7,058 nt of DNA from Actinomycetes bacterium. GTDB lineage: Bacteria; Actinomycetota; Actinomycetes; Propionibacteriales; Propionibacteriaceae. The stretch covers positions 1-7,058 of the forward strand of contig JAJYQH010000190.1 in assembly GCA_021794705.1 (NCBI GenBank), given 5' to 3'. The notes below the pieces were generated by a model. The model made no database searches and had not been told where the DNA came from. It saw only the letters and a program-made list of their open reading frames with translations. Within the stretch, counting starts at the first letter, position 1; the number at the start of each line of letters is the position of its first letter. Both the position numbers and the translations under genes were made by a program. Below are positions 1-5,715 of the stretch, in pieces.

Positions 1-1338
1 CCCGTAGACGACGTGGACGCCGTAGGTCTCCAGCTTCCGTGCCCACGCGATGTTCGCCTGCTCGTCGAAGCGGGCCTTGATCTCGACGAGGGCGAGCACC
101 TGCTTGCCCGCCTCGGCCGCCTCGATGAGGGCGTCGATGATGGGGGAGTCGCCGGACGTGCGGTACAGCGTCTGCTTGATCGCGAGCACCGCCGGGTCGG
201 CGGCCGCCTGCTCGATGAACCGCTGCACCGAGGTGGCGAACGAGTCGTAGGGGTGGTGCAGCAGCACGTCGCGCTGCTTGAGCGCGGCGAACATGTCGGC
301 CGGCTGGGCGGTCTCGACCTCGGCGAGGTGGGTGTGGGTGATCGGCCGGAAGTTCGGGTACTTGAGGTCGTCGCGGTCGACGTCGGCGATGGCGAACAGC
401 CCGGTGAGGTCGAGCGGCGCCGGGAGGCTGAACACCTCCTTCTCGCTCACGTCGAGCTGCTTGCACAGCAGGGCGAGCATCGCCTCGTCGATGTCGTCCT
501 GCACCTCGAGCCGCACCGGCGGACGCCCCACCTTGCGGCGCAGCAGCTCCTTCTCGAGGGCGAACAGGAGGTTCTCGGCATCGTCCTCCTCGACCTCGAC
601 GTCCTCGTTGCGGGTGACGCGGAAGGTCGTGTGCTGCAGCACCTGCATGCCGGTGAACAGGTGGTCGAGGTGGCGTCCGATGACCTCCTCGAGGGGGACG
701 AACCGGTTGTCGCCGAGGGCGATGAACCGTTCGAGGATGGTGGGCACCTTGACCCGCGCGAACTGGCGTCCCCCCGTCACCGGGTTCTTGAGCATCACCG
801 CGAGGTTGAGCGAGAGGCCGGAGATGTAGGGGAACGGGTGCGACGGGTCGACGGCGAGCGGGGTGAGCACCGGGAAGATCCGCTCGCTGAACAGCGTGCG
901 CATGCGGTCCTTCTCAGTGGCGGTGAGCTGCTCCCACGGCAGGATCTCGATGCCCTGCGCGGCGAGTTCGGGGCGCACGACCTGCTGGAACACCCGGGAC
1001 TGGTCGGTGACGAGGTTCCGAGTGCGGCTGAGGATGGCGTCGTGCAGGTCGCGCGGCATCTGCCCGGTGACGCTGCGCACCGCGACCCCGGCGGCGATCC
1101 GCCGCTTCAGCCCCGCCACGCGCACCATGTAGAACTCGTCGAGGTTGGACGAGAAGATCGCGAGGAACCGCGCGCGCTCCAGCAGCGGGATCCGTTCCCG
1201 GTCCTTGGCCAGGTCGAGCACCCGGTTGTTGAAGCTCAGCCACGACAGTTCCCGGTCGCTGTACCGGTCGGACGGCAGCTCGAGATCGGCGAGCGGCACG
1301 CTCGTCGACTCCGCGATGGTCTGCTGTTCCGCGTCCAT
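1..1338 (-). CDS. ppk1: Polyphosphate kinase 1 (Ppk1), C-terminal part beyond window
   Basis: Polyphosphate kinase reversibly transfers the ATP gamma-phosphate onto inorganic polyphosphate. The minus-strand frame is open for exactly 446 codons and leaves the window at base 1; family members have about 690-740 residues, so roughly the last third is missing. The N-terminal PPK signature is clear ([14 protein letters not shown] near residues 28-41, [11 protein letters not shown] near 63-72). Residues matching E. coli ATP/Mg ligands are Asn65 (Asn45), Arg393 in TLYR (Arg375) and Arg423 in KARFDE (Arg405). The 30-residue spacing of the two arginines is the same. By the same offset the phospho-accepting histidine (E. 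coli His435) would be near residue 453, just outside the window. The ATG at 1338 follows AAGGAG with a 4-nt gap. The gene lies 38 bp after mshD with no -10-like sequence between them, so co-transcription with mshD is likely (inference). Identification is close to certain. Confidence 0.97.
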   Translation of the reverse strand, partial: MDAEQQTIAESTSVPLADLELPSDRYSDRELSWLSFNNRVLDLAKDRERIPLLERARFLAIFSSNLDEFYMVRVAGLKRRIAAGVAVRSVTGQMPRDLHDAILSRTRNLVTDQSRVFQQVVRPELAAQGIEILPWEQLTATEKDRMRTLFSERIFPVLTPLAVDPSHPFPYISGLSLNLAVMLKNPVTGGRQFARVKVPTILERFIALGDNRFVPLEEVIGRHLDHLFTGMQVLQHTTFRVTRNEDVEVEEDDAENLLFALEKELLRRKVGRPPVRLEVQDDIDEAMLALLCKQLDVSEKEVFSLPAPLDLTGLFAIADVDRDDLKYPNFRPITHTHLAEVETAQPADMFAALKQRDVLLHHPYDSFATSVQRFIEQAAADPAVLAIKQTLYRTSGDSPIIDALIEAAEAGKQVLALVEIKARFDEQANIAWARKLETYGVHVVYG

Positions 1339-1376
1339 GGGGCTCCTTGTCGACGGGATGGGACCGGGCGCGCGGC

Positions 1377-2273
1377 TCAGCGGTAGCTGGCGTCGCTGCT
1401 CACCGTGACAAAGTTAGCGGACCGGTACATCTCGACCACCCGGGTGCTGGACGCCTCGACGTAGAGGATCACCTCGGTCACCCCCTGGTGCTGCATCCAC
1501 CGGACGCCGGCGGCCAGCAGGGCGCGGCCGATCCCGCGTCCACCCGCCTCTGGCAGCACCGCCAGGGCGTACACCTCCCCGACCGGAGCGGCCCCCGGCT
1601 CGCGCGGTTCGATCTTGGTCCAGTGGTAGCCGAGCAGCCGCCCCGAGTCGTCGTCCTTGGCGAGCAGCAGTCCCTCCGGGTCGAACCACGGCTGGGACAT
1701 GCGTTGCTCGAAGTCGGCCGCGGTGAGGTCGCCCTGCTCGGGGTGGTCGGCGAACGCCTCCGCGTTCACCTCCACAAGGGCGGAGAGGTCGGCCGGTTGG
1801 AAGGTCTCGATCACCACGCCGGCCGGTTCGATGTCGTCGGGGCTGAGTGCGGCGGGGTGCTCGTGCAGGTCGCGGCGCATCACCAGCAACCGCCGCACCT
1901 CGGTGAGCCCCTCGTGGGCTGCGAACGCCTGCGCCTCGGGCAGGTTGCCGAACGCCCAGATGGTCGGGTGGGGCGACAGCTTGCGGACGCAGGCGAGCAG
2001 TCCAGCGCCGATCCCCTGACGCCGGAACTGCGGGTCGACGACGATGACGGCACTGTCGGTCTCGGGGTCCCACTGCCCGTAGCCGCGCGGATGCTGAGAG
2101 CCCGGGTTGGGGGCGATCCAGTGCACCGCCGGACGCTGCGCGAGCGCGGCGAAGTGGGCGTTCTCGTTGAGGGGGTCGACGCCGTCGACCCGTTGCACCT
2201 CGGTGATCAGCGCGGCGATCGACGCCTGCTCGGAGTGGGTGGGTGCGCCGGTTCGATAGGTGGACGTGGACAC
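1377..2273 (-). CDS. mshD: Mycothiol synthase MshD (tandem GNAT acetyltransferase)
   Basis: MshD acetylates the cysteinyl amine of Cys-GlcN-Ins with acetyl-CoA, the final step of mycothiol synthesis in the cytosol. The 298-residue product is close to the usual family length (about 300). It has two GNAT domains. The N-terminal one carries a CoA-loop-like segment at residues 79-92 ([14 protein letters not shown]). The C-terminal one has the family-typical [13 protein letters not shown] at 169-181, GYHWTKI at 215-221, the CoA loop [14 protein letters not shown] at 240-253 and [19 protein letters not shown] at 270-288. The usual LYVDADN of the last motif is altered here to LYVEASS, which may be simple drift. 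The GTG start at 2273 has no Shine-Dalgarno, but TAGCGT ends 6 nt upstream, suggesting a leaderless transcript. The gene lies 52 bp downstream of glnR and 38 bp upstream of ppk1. A glnR-mshD order is also found in M. tuberculosis (Rv0818-Rv0819, recalled). Confidence 0.95.
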   Translation of the reverse strand: MSTSTYRTGAPTHSEQASIAALITEVQRVDGVDPLNENAHFAALAQRPAVHWIAPNPGSQHPRGYGQWDPETDSAVIVVDPQFRRQGIGAGLLACVRKLSPHPTIWAFGNLPEAQAFAAHEGLTEVRRLLVMRRDLHEHPAALSPDDIEPAGVVIETFQPADLSALVEVNAEAFADHPEQGDLTAADFEQRMSQPWFDPEGLLLAKDDDSGRLLGYHWTKIEPREPGAAPVGEVYALAVLPEAGGRGIGRALLAAGVRWMQHQGVTEVILYVEASSTRVVEMYRSANFVTVSSDASYR

Positions 2274-2279
2274 ATGTCA

Positions 2280-2285
2280 ACGCTA
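2280..2285 (-). promoter_or_regulatory. Candidate -10 element for a leaderless mshD transcript
   Basis: Read on the minus strand, TAGCGT (TANNNT) is followed by 6 nt (TGACAT) and then the mshD GTG. Transcription starting 6-7 nt after the hexamer would begin at the start codon. No purine-rich ribosome binding site is present, which favours this reading. It would give mshD and ppk1 a promoter separate from glnR. This is inferred from sequence only. Confidence 0.5.
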
Positions 2286-2325
2286 GCCCACGTCACGGGA
2301 GGGCAAACGGCGTCCCTCGCGCGCC

Positions 2326-2994
2326 TCAGCGTCCCCCGTGCGGCGACGGGGAGAAGCGGTAGCCGACGTTGCGGACCGTCGTGATGCACCCCTCGGTCTC
2401 GGGCCCCAGCTTCGCCCGCAGCCTCCGGATGTGGACGTCGACCGTGCGGGTGCCCCCGTAGTAGTCGTAGCCCCACACCTCGCTGAGCAGGGTCTCCCGG
2501 GTGAGCACCCGGCCCGGGTGGGTGACGAGGTACTTGAGCAGCTCGAACTCGGTGTAGGTGAGGTCGAGCGGGTGATGGTCGACGGTCACCGTGTAGGCCG
2601 CCTCGTCGATGACGATCGGGCCGCCCGAGATCGTCCCGGCCTCCGGACGCCGCAGCATGAGCAGCCGGACCCGGGCATCCACCTCGCCGGGCGAGGCGTC
2701 CTCGAGGACGAAGTCGTCGAGTCCCCACTCGGGGGTGAGCACGGGGGTGGCCTGCGCGGTGATGAGCAGGAGCAGCGGCTGGTTTGGAGCCGCCCCGGCG
2801 AGCTGCTGGCACGCTCCGCGGGCCCACGCGGGCTCCTTGCGGGCGTCGACGACGATCACCTCGGCGTCCGCCGCCGCGTCGAGGGCCTCCTCGAGGCCGG
2901 TCACCGCGGTGATCGGGTGGGGCAGCAGGCTGAAGGAGGGCGGCGGCACCGGCGGGCCCGTCACATCGGGACCTACGAGCAAGAGCTTGGCCAT
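2326..2994 (-). CDS. glnR: GlnR-type atypical OmpR-family response regulator
   Basis: This is a DNA-binding regulator of the OmpR/PhoB winged-helix class, most like actinobacterial GlnR, the master regulator of nitrogen assimilation. The 222-residue protein has a receiver-like domain at 1-115 and a C-terminal winged helix at about 125-216. The latter contains LDLTYTEFELLKYL (143-156), GRVLTRETLLSEVWGYDYYGGTRTVDVHIRRLRAKLG at 161-197 and TVRNVGYRF at 206-214. Asp50 sits at the phosphorylation position, but the acidic residues usually near the N-terminus of a receiver are missing (MAKLLLVGPD). The conserved lysine that follows is also not apparent. This matches the phosphorylation-independent GlnR group (established for S. 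coelicolor GlnR, where Asp50 is also kept). No sensor kinase is adjacent. The start is the ATG at 2994, which has AGGAGG upstream at good spacing; a TTG one codon earlier is less likely. The gene is divergent from the 3099 gene. A PhoB/MtrA-type regulator is less likely. Confidence 0.9.
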   Translation of the reverse strand: MAKLLLVGPDVTGPPVPPPSFSLLPHPITAVTGLEEALDAAADAEVIVVDARKEPAWARGACQQLAGAAPNQPLLLLITAQATPVLTPEWGLDDFVLEDASPGEVDARVRLLMLRRPEAGTISGGPIVIDEAAYTVTVDHHPLDLTYTEFELLKYLVTHPGRVLTRETLLSEVWGYDYYGGTRTVDVHIRRLRAKLGPETEGCITTVRNVGYRFSPSPHGGR

Positions 2995-3040
2995 CAACCC
3001 CTCCTGCTCGCGGTCGGCGAGGGTGCCCCACCGGCACAGA

Positions 3041-3059
3041 ACTATAGTGGCGCCGCCAC
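3041..3059. promoter_or_regulatory. Overlapping palindromes in the glnR divergent intergenic region
   Basis: ACTATAGT (3041-3048) is a perfect 8-bp palindrome. It overlaps by two bases a second perfect inverted repeat, GTGGCG-C-CGCCAC (3047-3059). Read toward glnR, TATAGT (3048 down to 3043) is a good -10. It would give a leader of roughly 42 nt carrying the AGGAGG ribosome binding site, and the second palindrome would then sit in the -35/-10 spacer, a typical operator position. No convincing -35 is visible on either strand. I do not see a clear GlnR box (GTNAC-N6-GAAAC type). The bound protein is unknown. Confidence 0.45.
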
Positions 3060-3085
3060 GGGCGGGCCGGTCGGCGCCCGCGGGC

Positions 3086-3091
3086 TAGACT
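3086..3091 (+). promoter_or_regulatory. Candidate -10 element for a leaderless transcript of the 3099 gene
   Basis: TAGACT is followed by 7 nt and then the GTG at 3099, with no Shine-Dalgarno between them. The spacing fits transcription starting at the first base of the start codon. TATAGT at 3043-3048 could also act as a plus-strand -10 with a leader of about 44 nt, but there would be no ribosome binding site in that leader. Confidence 0.5.
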
Positions 3092-3098
3092 CGCCGCC

Positions 3099-4073
3099 GT
3101 GAGCGGCAGCCTGCCCGACGAGTGGTTTCGGGCGCGAGACGCCCAGGCCGACCAGCCGGGGGCCGCCGACGGCGTGCCCGCCGAGGACGCCGAGACCGCC
3201 GCTCCGGGCGAGCCTCCGACCGACGCGCCCACCGAGGTGCGCGCCCTCGACCAGCATCAGGCTGCCGACGGCGAGTCGGGGGGAGACACGGTCCGTCCGG
3301 CGGGCACATTCGGATCCAACGCGGCCGGCACCACGTTCTCCCTCGGCGAGGTGCGCGAGACGCCGGTGGCGGTCCACGGGGTGAATCGCGCGAGCCGGGT
3401 GCGGCGGGTGATCCAGGCGTCCCTGCTGCTCTCGCTGGCCCTCGCCATCGGACTGCTCATCGGCAGCTGGTGGTCGGAGAACGTGCGCGCGGCGGGTCAG
3501 CCGGTCGACACGCCCACGGCGACCGCGACGGCCCAGCGCGCGACCGGGGCCTCGGCGTCCCCCTCCGCGTCGGTGCCCGTCCCCTACGTCGGGCACCTGC
3601 AACCCCTCGCCGTCACGGAGGTCACCTCGACCTGCACCCAGCCGCCCCTGCACACCAGCGGCGGCTCGGCGTCCTACTCGCCGGCCAACCTCGTCGACGG
3701 CAACGCCGACACCGCGTGGCGCTGCTATGGCAACGCCTCGGGCCAGCGGCTGACGTTCACGGTGCCGCACGGCAGCACAGTCGTCGGGTTCGGCATCATC
3801 AACGGGTTCGCGAGCACGAGCGGCGGCACCGACCTCTACGAGAAGTACCGCCGGGTGCTGCGGGTGCGCTGGACCCTGCCCGACGGCCGTTTCACCGTGC
3901 AGACCCTCGCCGACCACCAGGAGGGGGAGCAGATCATCACGATCCCGCCGGTCGGCGTCGACGGCAAGGTGACCCTCAACATCCTCGACGTCTCCGCGCC
4001 CGGGCGGGGGCCGTGGGCCGAGAGCAACGCGACCCTCATGTCGACCGTCGACATCTTCACGTCCGCGCCCTGA
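3099..4073 (+). CDS. Single-pass membrane protein with extracytoplasmic discoidin/NADase-type glycan-binding-like domain
   Basis: The 324-residue product has four parts. Residues 1-103 are a hydrophilic, Pro/Ala/Asp/Glu-rich cytosolic segment, probably disordered. Residues 104-125 form one transmembrane helix preceded by arginines (RVRR), predicting the C-terminus outside. A Thr/Ala/Ser/Pro linker follows at about 133-162. Residues 168-322 form a beta-rich domain with the signature of galactose-binding-like (F5/8 type C) folds: SYSPANLVDGNADTAWRCYG at 192-211, LTFTVPHGSTVVGFGIINGF at 218-237, and DLYEKYRRVLRVRW at 245-258. This form is like the one annotated as NADase-type glycan-binding domain in actinobacterial surface proteins (recalled). 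Cys179 and Cys209, the only two cysteines, could form a disulphide. No catalytic residues are recognisable. The likely role is binding a cell-envelope glycan or another ligand (inference). It is divergent from glnR, as is the exported protein Rv0817c in M. tuberculosis; I cannot confirm homology here. The GTG start is favoured by TAGACT 7 nt upstream. Confidence 0.85.
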   Translation: MSGSLPDEWFRARDAQADQPGAADGVPAEDAETAAPGEPPTDAPTEVRALDQHQAADGESGGDTVRPAGTFGSNAAGTTFSLGEVRETPVAVHGVNRASRVRRVIQASLLLSLALAIGLLIGSWWSENVRAAGQPVDTPTATATAQRATGASASPSASVPVPYVGHLQPLAVTEVTSTCTQPPLHTSGGSASYSPANLVDGNADTAWRCYGNASGQRLTFTVPHGSTVVGFGIINGFASTSGGTDLYEKYRRVLRVRWTLPDGRFTVQTLADHQEGEQIITIPPVGVDGKVTLNILDVSAPGRGPWAESNATLMSTVDIFTSAP

Positions 4074-4131
4074 CTCCCCGCGCTCCCGCAGCCACTCGGA
4101 CGCCGCCCCGGCGCCCCGGCATCGAGGTTCC

Positions 4132-4137
4132 TACCAT
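4132..4137 (+). promoter_or_regulatory. Candidate -10 element for the small membrane protein gene
   Basis: TACCAT fits TANNNT and lies 5 nt before a GTG at 4143 and 20 nt before the preferred ATG at 4158. Transcription from about 4143-4145 would give a very short leader that still contains AAGGGA ahead of the ATG. No -35 is evident. Read-through from the upstream gene, whose stop is 84 nt before the ATG, is also possible. Confidence 0.35.
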
Positions 4138-4157
4138 GAGAAGTGGAAGGGACCGTC

Positions 4158-4484
4158 ATGGACCGTTCACGAGCCGCCCGCCGGGCCTGGCTCAGCCTGC
4201 TCGGCATCCCGATCGCCTACGTGGGGTCGTTCCTCATCGGGGAACCGCTGGCCGGGTGGGCTGGTCTCGAGGAGGGCAGCCGCGCTCCCGCCTGGCTCGC
4301 CGTGATCATGATGGCGATGATGCTTCTGCTGTTCGGGGTTGCGGTGGGCGTGTCGCTGCGATTGTGCTCCCGGGCGCGGACCCTCGGCGTCCGCAACGCC
4401 ATGGCTCCTGCGTGGATCGTGGCGGCCGCGGCCGTGATCACCCTGCTCCAGGGCGCCGTCGGCTACCTGTTCTCGTGGTCGTGA
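4158..4484 (+). CDS. Small three-helix integral membrane protein of unknown function
   Basis: I do not recognise the family. The 108-residue product starts with a basic segment (MDRSRAARRAW), followed by hydrophobic segments at about 11-30, 45-68 and 83-106, with a short acidic loop near 37-41 and a basic loop (RLCSRARTLGVRN) at 68-80. Positive charges at the N-terminus and in the second loop predict the N-terminus inside, the first loop outside and the C-terminus outside. There are no enzymatic motifs. I prefer the ATG at 4158 because AAGGGA lies about 6 nt upstream. An in-frame GTG at 4143 would add five residues and could be a leaderless start. The gene follows the discoidin-like membrane protein in the same direction (84 bp gap) and converges on dtd with only 9 bp between the stops. 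Hydrophobic periodicity and typical codon use support a real gene. Confidence 0.72.
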   Translation: MDRSRAARRAWLSLLGIPIAYVGSFLIGEPLAGWAGLEEGSRAPAWLAVIMMAMMLLLFGVAVGVSLRLCSRARTLGVRNAMAPAWIVAAAAVITLLQGAVGYLFSWS

Positions 4485-4496
4485 CCTGGCGGGTCA
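4482..4496. terminator. Tiny palindrome joining two convergent stop codons
   Basis: TGACC (4482-4486) and GGTCA (4492-4496) form a 5-bp inverted repeat with a 5-nt loop. The left arm begins with the stop codon of the small membrane gene, and the right arm holds the dtd stop codon on the other strand. It is the only structure between the two genes and could help bidirectional termination. The stem is short and has no T-run, so it is a weak candidate. Confidence 0.2.
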
Positions 4497-4949
4497 GGCC
4501 TCGAGTTCCATGGTGATGGTCACCGGGCCGTCGTTGACCAGAGCGACCTTCATGTCCGCACCGAACACGCCGGTCTGCACCCGGGCGCCCAGTTCCCGCA
4601 GGCCGGTGACGAACTCCTCGACCAGCGGCTCGCTCACCGGGCCGGGCGCCGCGGCGCTCCACGACGGGCGGCGTCCCTTGCGGGTGTCGGCGTAGAGCGT
4701 GAACTGGCTCACCGCGAGGATCGGGGCCCCGAGGTCGCTCGCCGAGCGCTCCCGCCCGGGGCCCGGGTCGTGCGGGTCGTCGAGGATCCGCAACTCCCAC
4801 ACCTTGCGGGCCAGCCGGCGGGCGACGTCGGCGGTGTCGCCGTGGGTGACCCCGACGAGCACCAGCAGGCCGGGGGAGTCGAGCCGGGCGACCACCTGGG
4901 TGTCGACGGTCACCGAGGCGGACGCCGCCCGCTGCACCACCACACGCAT
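4494..4949 (-). CDS. dtd: D-aminoacyl-tRNA deacylase Dtd
   Basis: Dtd hydrolyses D-aminoacyl-tRNA (for example D-Tyr-tRNA) and achiral Gly-tRNA(Ala), keeping D-amino acids out of translation. It is a cytosolic homodimer. The 151-residue product has the usual family length (about 145-150). It starts with [16 protein letters not shown], typical of the family. It also has the active-site segment [16 protein letters not shown] (81-96) and the C-terminal NDGPVT motif (139-144), whose Gly141-Pro142 is the cross-subunit Gly-cisPro element that excludes L-amino acids. The frame stays open upstream to 5360, but homology begins exactly at the ATG at 4949, so the longer frame is rejected. No ribosome binding site is seen. 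CAGAAT ends 7 nt upstream of the ATG, suggesting a leaderless transcript. The gene is divergent from the GNAT gene (67 bp) and convergent with the small membrane gene. Confidence 0.96.
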   Translation of the reverse strand: MRVVVQRAASASVTVDTQVVARLDSPGLLVLVGVTHGDTADVARRLARKVWELRILDDPHDPGPGRERSASDLGAPILAVSQFTLYADTRKGRRPSWSAAAPGPVSEPLVEEFVTGLRELGARVQTGVFGADMKVALVNDGPVTITMELEA

Positions 4950-4956
4950 GGGCCCG

Positions 4957-4962
4957 ATTCTG
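4957..4962 (-). promoter_or_regulatory. Candidate -10 element for a leaderless dtd transcript
   Basis: On the minus strand CAGAAT is followed by 7 nt and the dtd ATG. The A at position 2, A at position 5 and T at position 6 match the -10 consensus. The leader region has no ribosome binding site. Confidence 0.4.
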
Positions 4963-5004
4963 TCCCAGCCGTCCCGGGTGGGTCCACCGGACGCCGGCGC
5001 GCGG

Positions 5005-5010
5005 CAGGAT
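5005..5010 (+). promoter_or_regulatory. Candidate -10 element, or ribosome binding site, of the GNAT gene
   Basis: CAGGAT lies 6 nt before the ATG at 5017, the same geometry as at the neighbouring leaderless candidates. The embedded AGGA (5006-5009) is also 7 nt from the ATG and could be an ordinary Shine-Dalgarno. Sequence alone cannot separate the two readings. Confidence 0.3.
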
Positions 5011-5016
5011 GGCGTC

Positions 5017-5514
5017 ATGCATCTGGGCATCGACCTCGACGTGCGCGACCTCCAGCAGACCGACCTCGACGCGCTCGAGTGGTCGGGCGGTGCCGCCCAC
5101 CGCAGGACGCTCGCCGGTGTCGTCGAGGCCACGTGGCGGGGCGACGCGGAGGCGGTGGTCGCCGAACTGCCCACCGGCGTCGTCGTCGCCATGGGTGCCC
5201 TGGATGTCGCCCGAAGCACCGAGTGGGCGTGGCTGTGGTTGCTCGCGGTGCACCCCGACTGGCAGCGCCTCGGCCTCGGGACCGCCCTCGTCCGTGAGTT
5301 GGAGGCGCGTGCCGCGGCGTCCGGGCTGCCCGCGGTGCGGCTGGCCGCCGAGCACGACAACCCGGGGGCGGCGTCCCTCTACCGGAGGCTCGGCTACCGG
5401 CAGGTGGACAGCGTCGTGGAGAGCTGGCCCGACGACGCCGGACGCCGCTACGTGACCGTCTCGTCGGTGTTCGAGCGGCGCCTGGGGGGCGCCGACCAGC
5501 GCCAGGGGGGTTAG
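5017..5514 (+). CDS. GNAT-family N-acetyltransferase, substrate unknown
   Basis: The 165-residue product is a single-domain GNAT protein that should use acetyl-CoA to acetylate an amine or a protein N-terminus; the substrate cannot be told. The beta4 and CoA-binding loop are clear at residues 74-92 ([19 protein letters not shown]; the loop is QRLGLG). Motif B follows at 107-129 with [22 protein letters not shown], where Asn115 and Tyr122 are typical positions. The C-terminus after about residue 155 is Gly/Gln-rich and likely disordered. The ATG at 5017 is chosen because the fold begins right after it ([18 protein letters not shown]) and AGGA or CAGGAT lies just upstream. The same frame is open back to 4699, but that part is antisense to dtd and not homologous to GNAT proteins. 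It is divergent from dtd and 32 bp before the 47-residue membrane peptide gene. Confidence 0.88.
   Translation: MHLGIDLDVRDLQQTDLDALEWSGGAAHRRTLAGVVEATWRGDAEAVVAELPTGVVVAMGALDVARSTEWAWLWLLAVHPDWQRLGLGTALVRELEARAAASGLPAVRLAAEHDNPGAASLYRRLGYRQVDSVVESWPDDAGRRYVTVSSVFERRLGGADQRQGG
5476..5494 (+). repeat. GC-rich inverted repeat at the end of the GNAT gene
   Basis: CGGCGCC (5476-5482) and GGCGCCG (5488-5494) are perfect 7-bp arms around the loop TGGGG. The hairpin lies in the last codons of the GNAT gene, about 18 bp before its stop. It has no T-run, so intrinsic termination is unlikely, but it could stabilise or attenuate the transcript ahead of the next genes. Confidence 0.35.
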
Positions 5515-5534
5515 GGGATCGCCGCGGCCGACAC

Positions 5535-5540
5535 TAGGCT
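5535..5540 (+). promoter_or_regulatory. Candidate -10 element for a leaderless transcript of the small peptide gene
   Basis: TAGGCT (TANNNT) is followed by 6 nt and then the GTG at 5547. No Shine-Dalgarno is present between them. If used, it would drive the run of the 47-residue peptide, nitrobindin-like and ygfZ-like genes. Confidence 0.5.
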
Positions 5541-5546
5541 GGCCGG

Positions 5547-5690
5547 GTGTCGACCTTCGCCGCCGTGGCTCTCGCCGTGGCGTGTTTCCTCATCGCCGCC
5601 GTGGCGCTGGGGCTGCTCGCCGTCGTGCTGATGCAGGCGCGGCGCGTGGTCGGTGACGCGTCCGCAGGCGACGACGAGCCCTCCGCCTGA
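5547..5690 (+). CDS. 47-residue single-pass membrane peptide
   Basis: This short gene is easily missed. GTG at 5547 opens a frame of 47 codons ending in TGA at 5688-5690. The product has a short N-terminus (MSTF), a strongly hydrophobic stretch at about residues 4-29 (Ala/Val/Leu-rich, one Cys at 13), a basic patch (QARRVV, 30-35) and an acidic tail (GDASAGDDEPSA, 36-47). The positive-inside rule predicts the tail in the cytosol. Support comes from the uninterrupted hydrophobic segment, the position filling the gap between two genes, and TAGGCT 6 nt before the GTG. No family is recognised. It lies 32 bp after the GNAT gene and 25 bp before the nitrobindin-like gene, so it may lead that operon. 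The role is unknown; a small membrane regulator or partner subunit is conceivable. Confidence 0.6.
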   Translation: MSTFAAVALAVACFLIAAVALGLLAVVLMQARRVVGDASAGDDEPSA

Positions 5691-5715
5691 CCACCTCGAG
5701 CCCAGAGGAGCACGC

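Noticed and set aside
13..1386. Long plus-strand open frame (457 codons) opposite ppk1
   Set aside because: It is the antisense shadow of a clearly homologous Ppk1 frame. Its product is a low-complexity Leu/Val/Glu/Arg/His mixture typical of high-GC antisense reading.
2274..2280. TTGACA reading as a -35 box just before mshD
   Set aside because: A matching -10 would fall inside the coding sequence downstream of the start codon, so that promoter could not serve the full gene. TAGCGT next to it explains the region better.
1347..2384. Plus-strand open frame (345 codons) opposite mshD and the glnR end
   Set aside because: It spans the antisense of two recognised genes and their intergenic gap, and its product shows no domain.
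3042..3917. Minus-strand open frame opposite the discoidin-like gene
   Set aside because: The product is Arg/Gly-rich without domain signal, while the plus strand carries a coherent membrane protein with a recognisable domain.
4100..4121. GC-rich repeat after the discoidin-like gene as a terminator
   Set aside because: The GCCCCGG units are direct rather than inverted repeats, the possible stems are 4 bp, and no T-run follows.
4950..5360. Upstream extension of the dtd frame
   Set aside because: Dtd homology starts at the ATG at 4949. The extension is antisense to the GNAT gene and is Ser/Arg/Pro-rich.
5653..5715. Upstream extension of the nitrobindin-like frame
   Set aside because: It overlaps the 47-residue peptide gene, lacks a ribosome binding site and lies outside the family's fold. 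The ATG at 5716 has a strong AGAGGAG.
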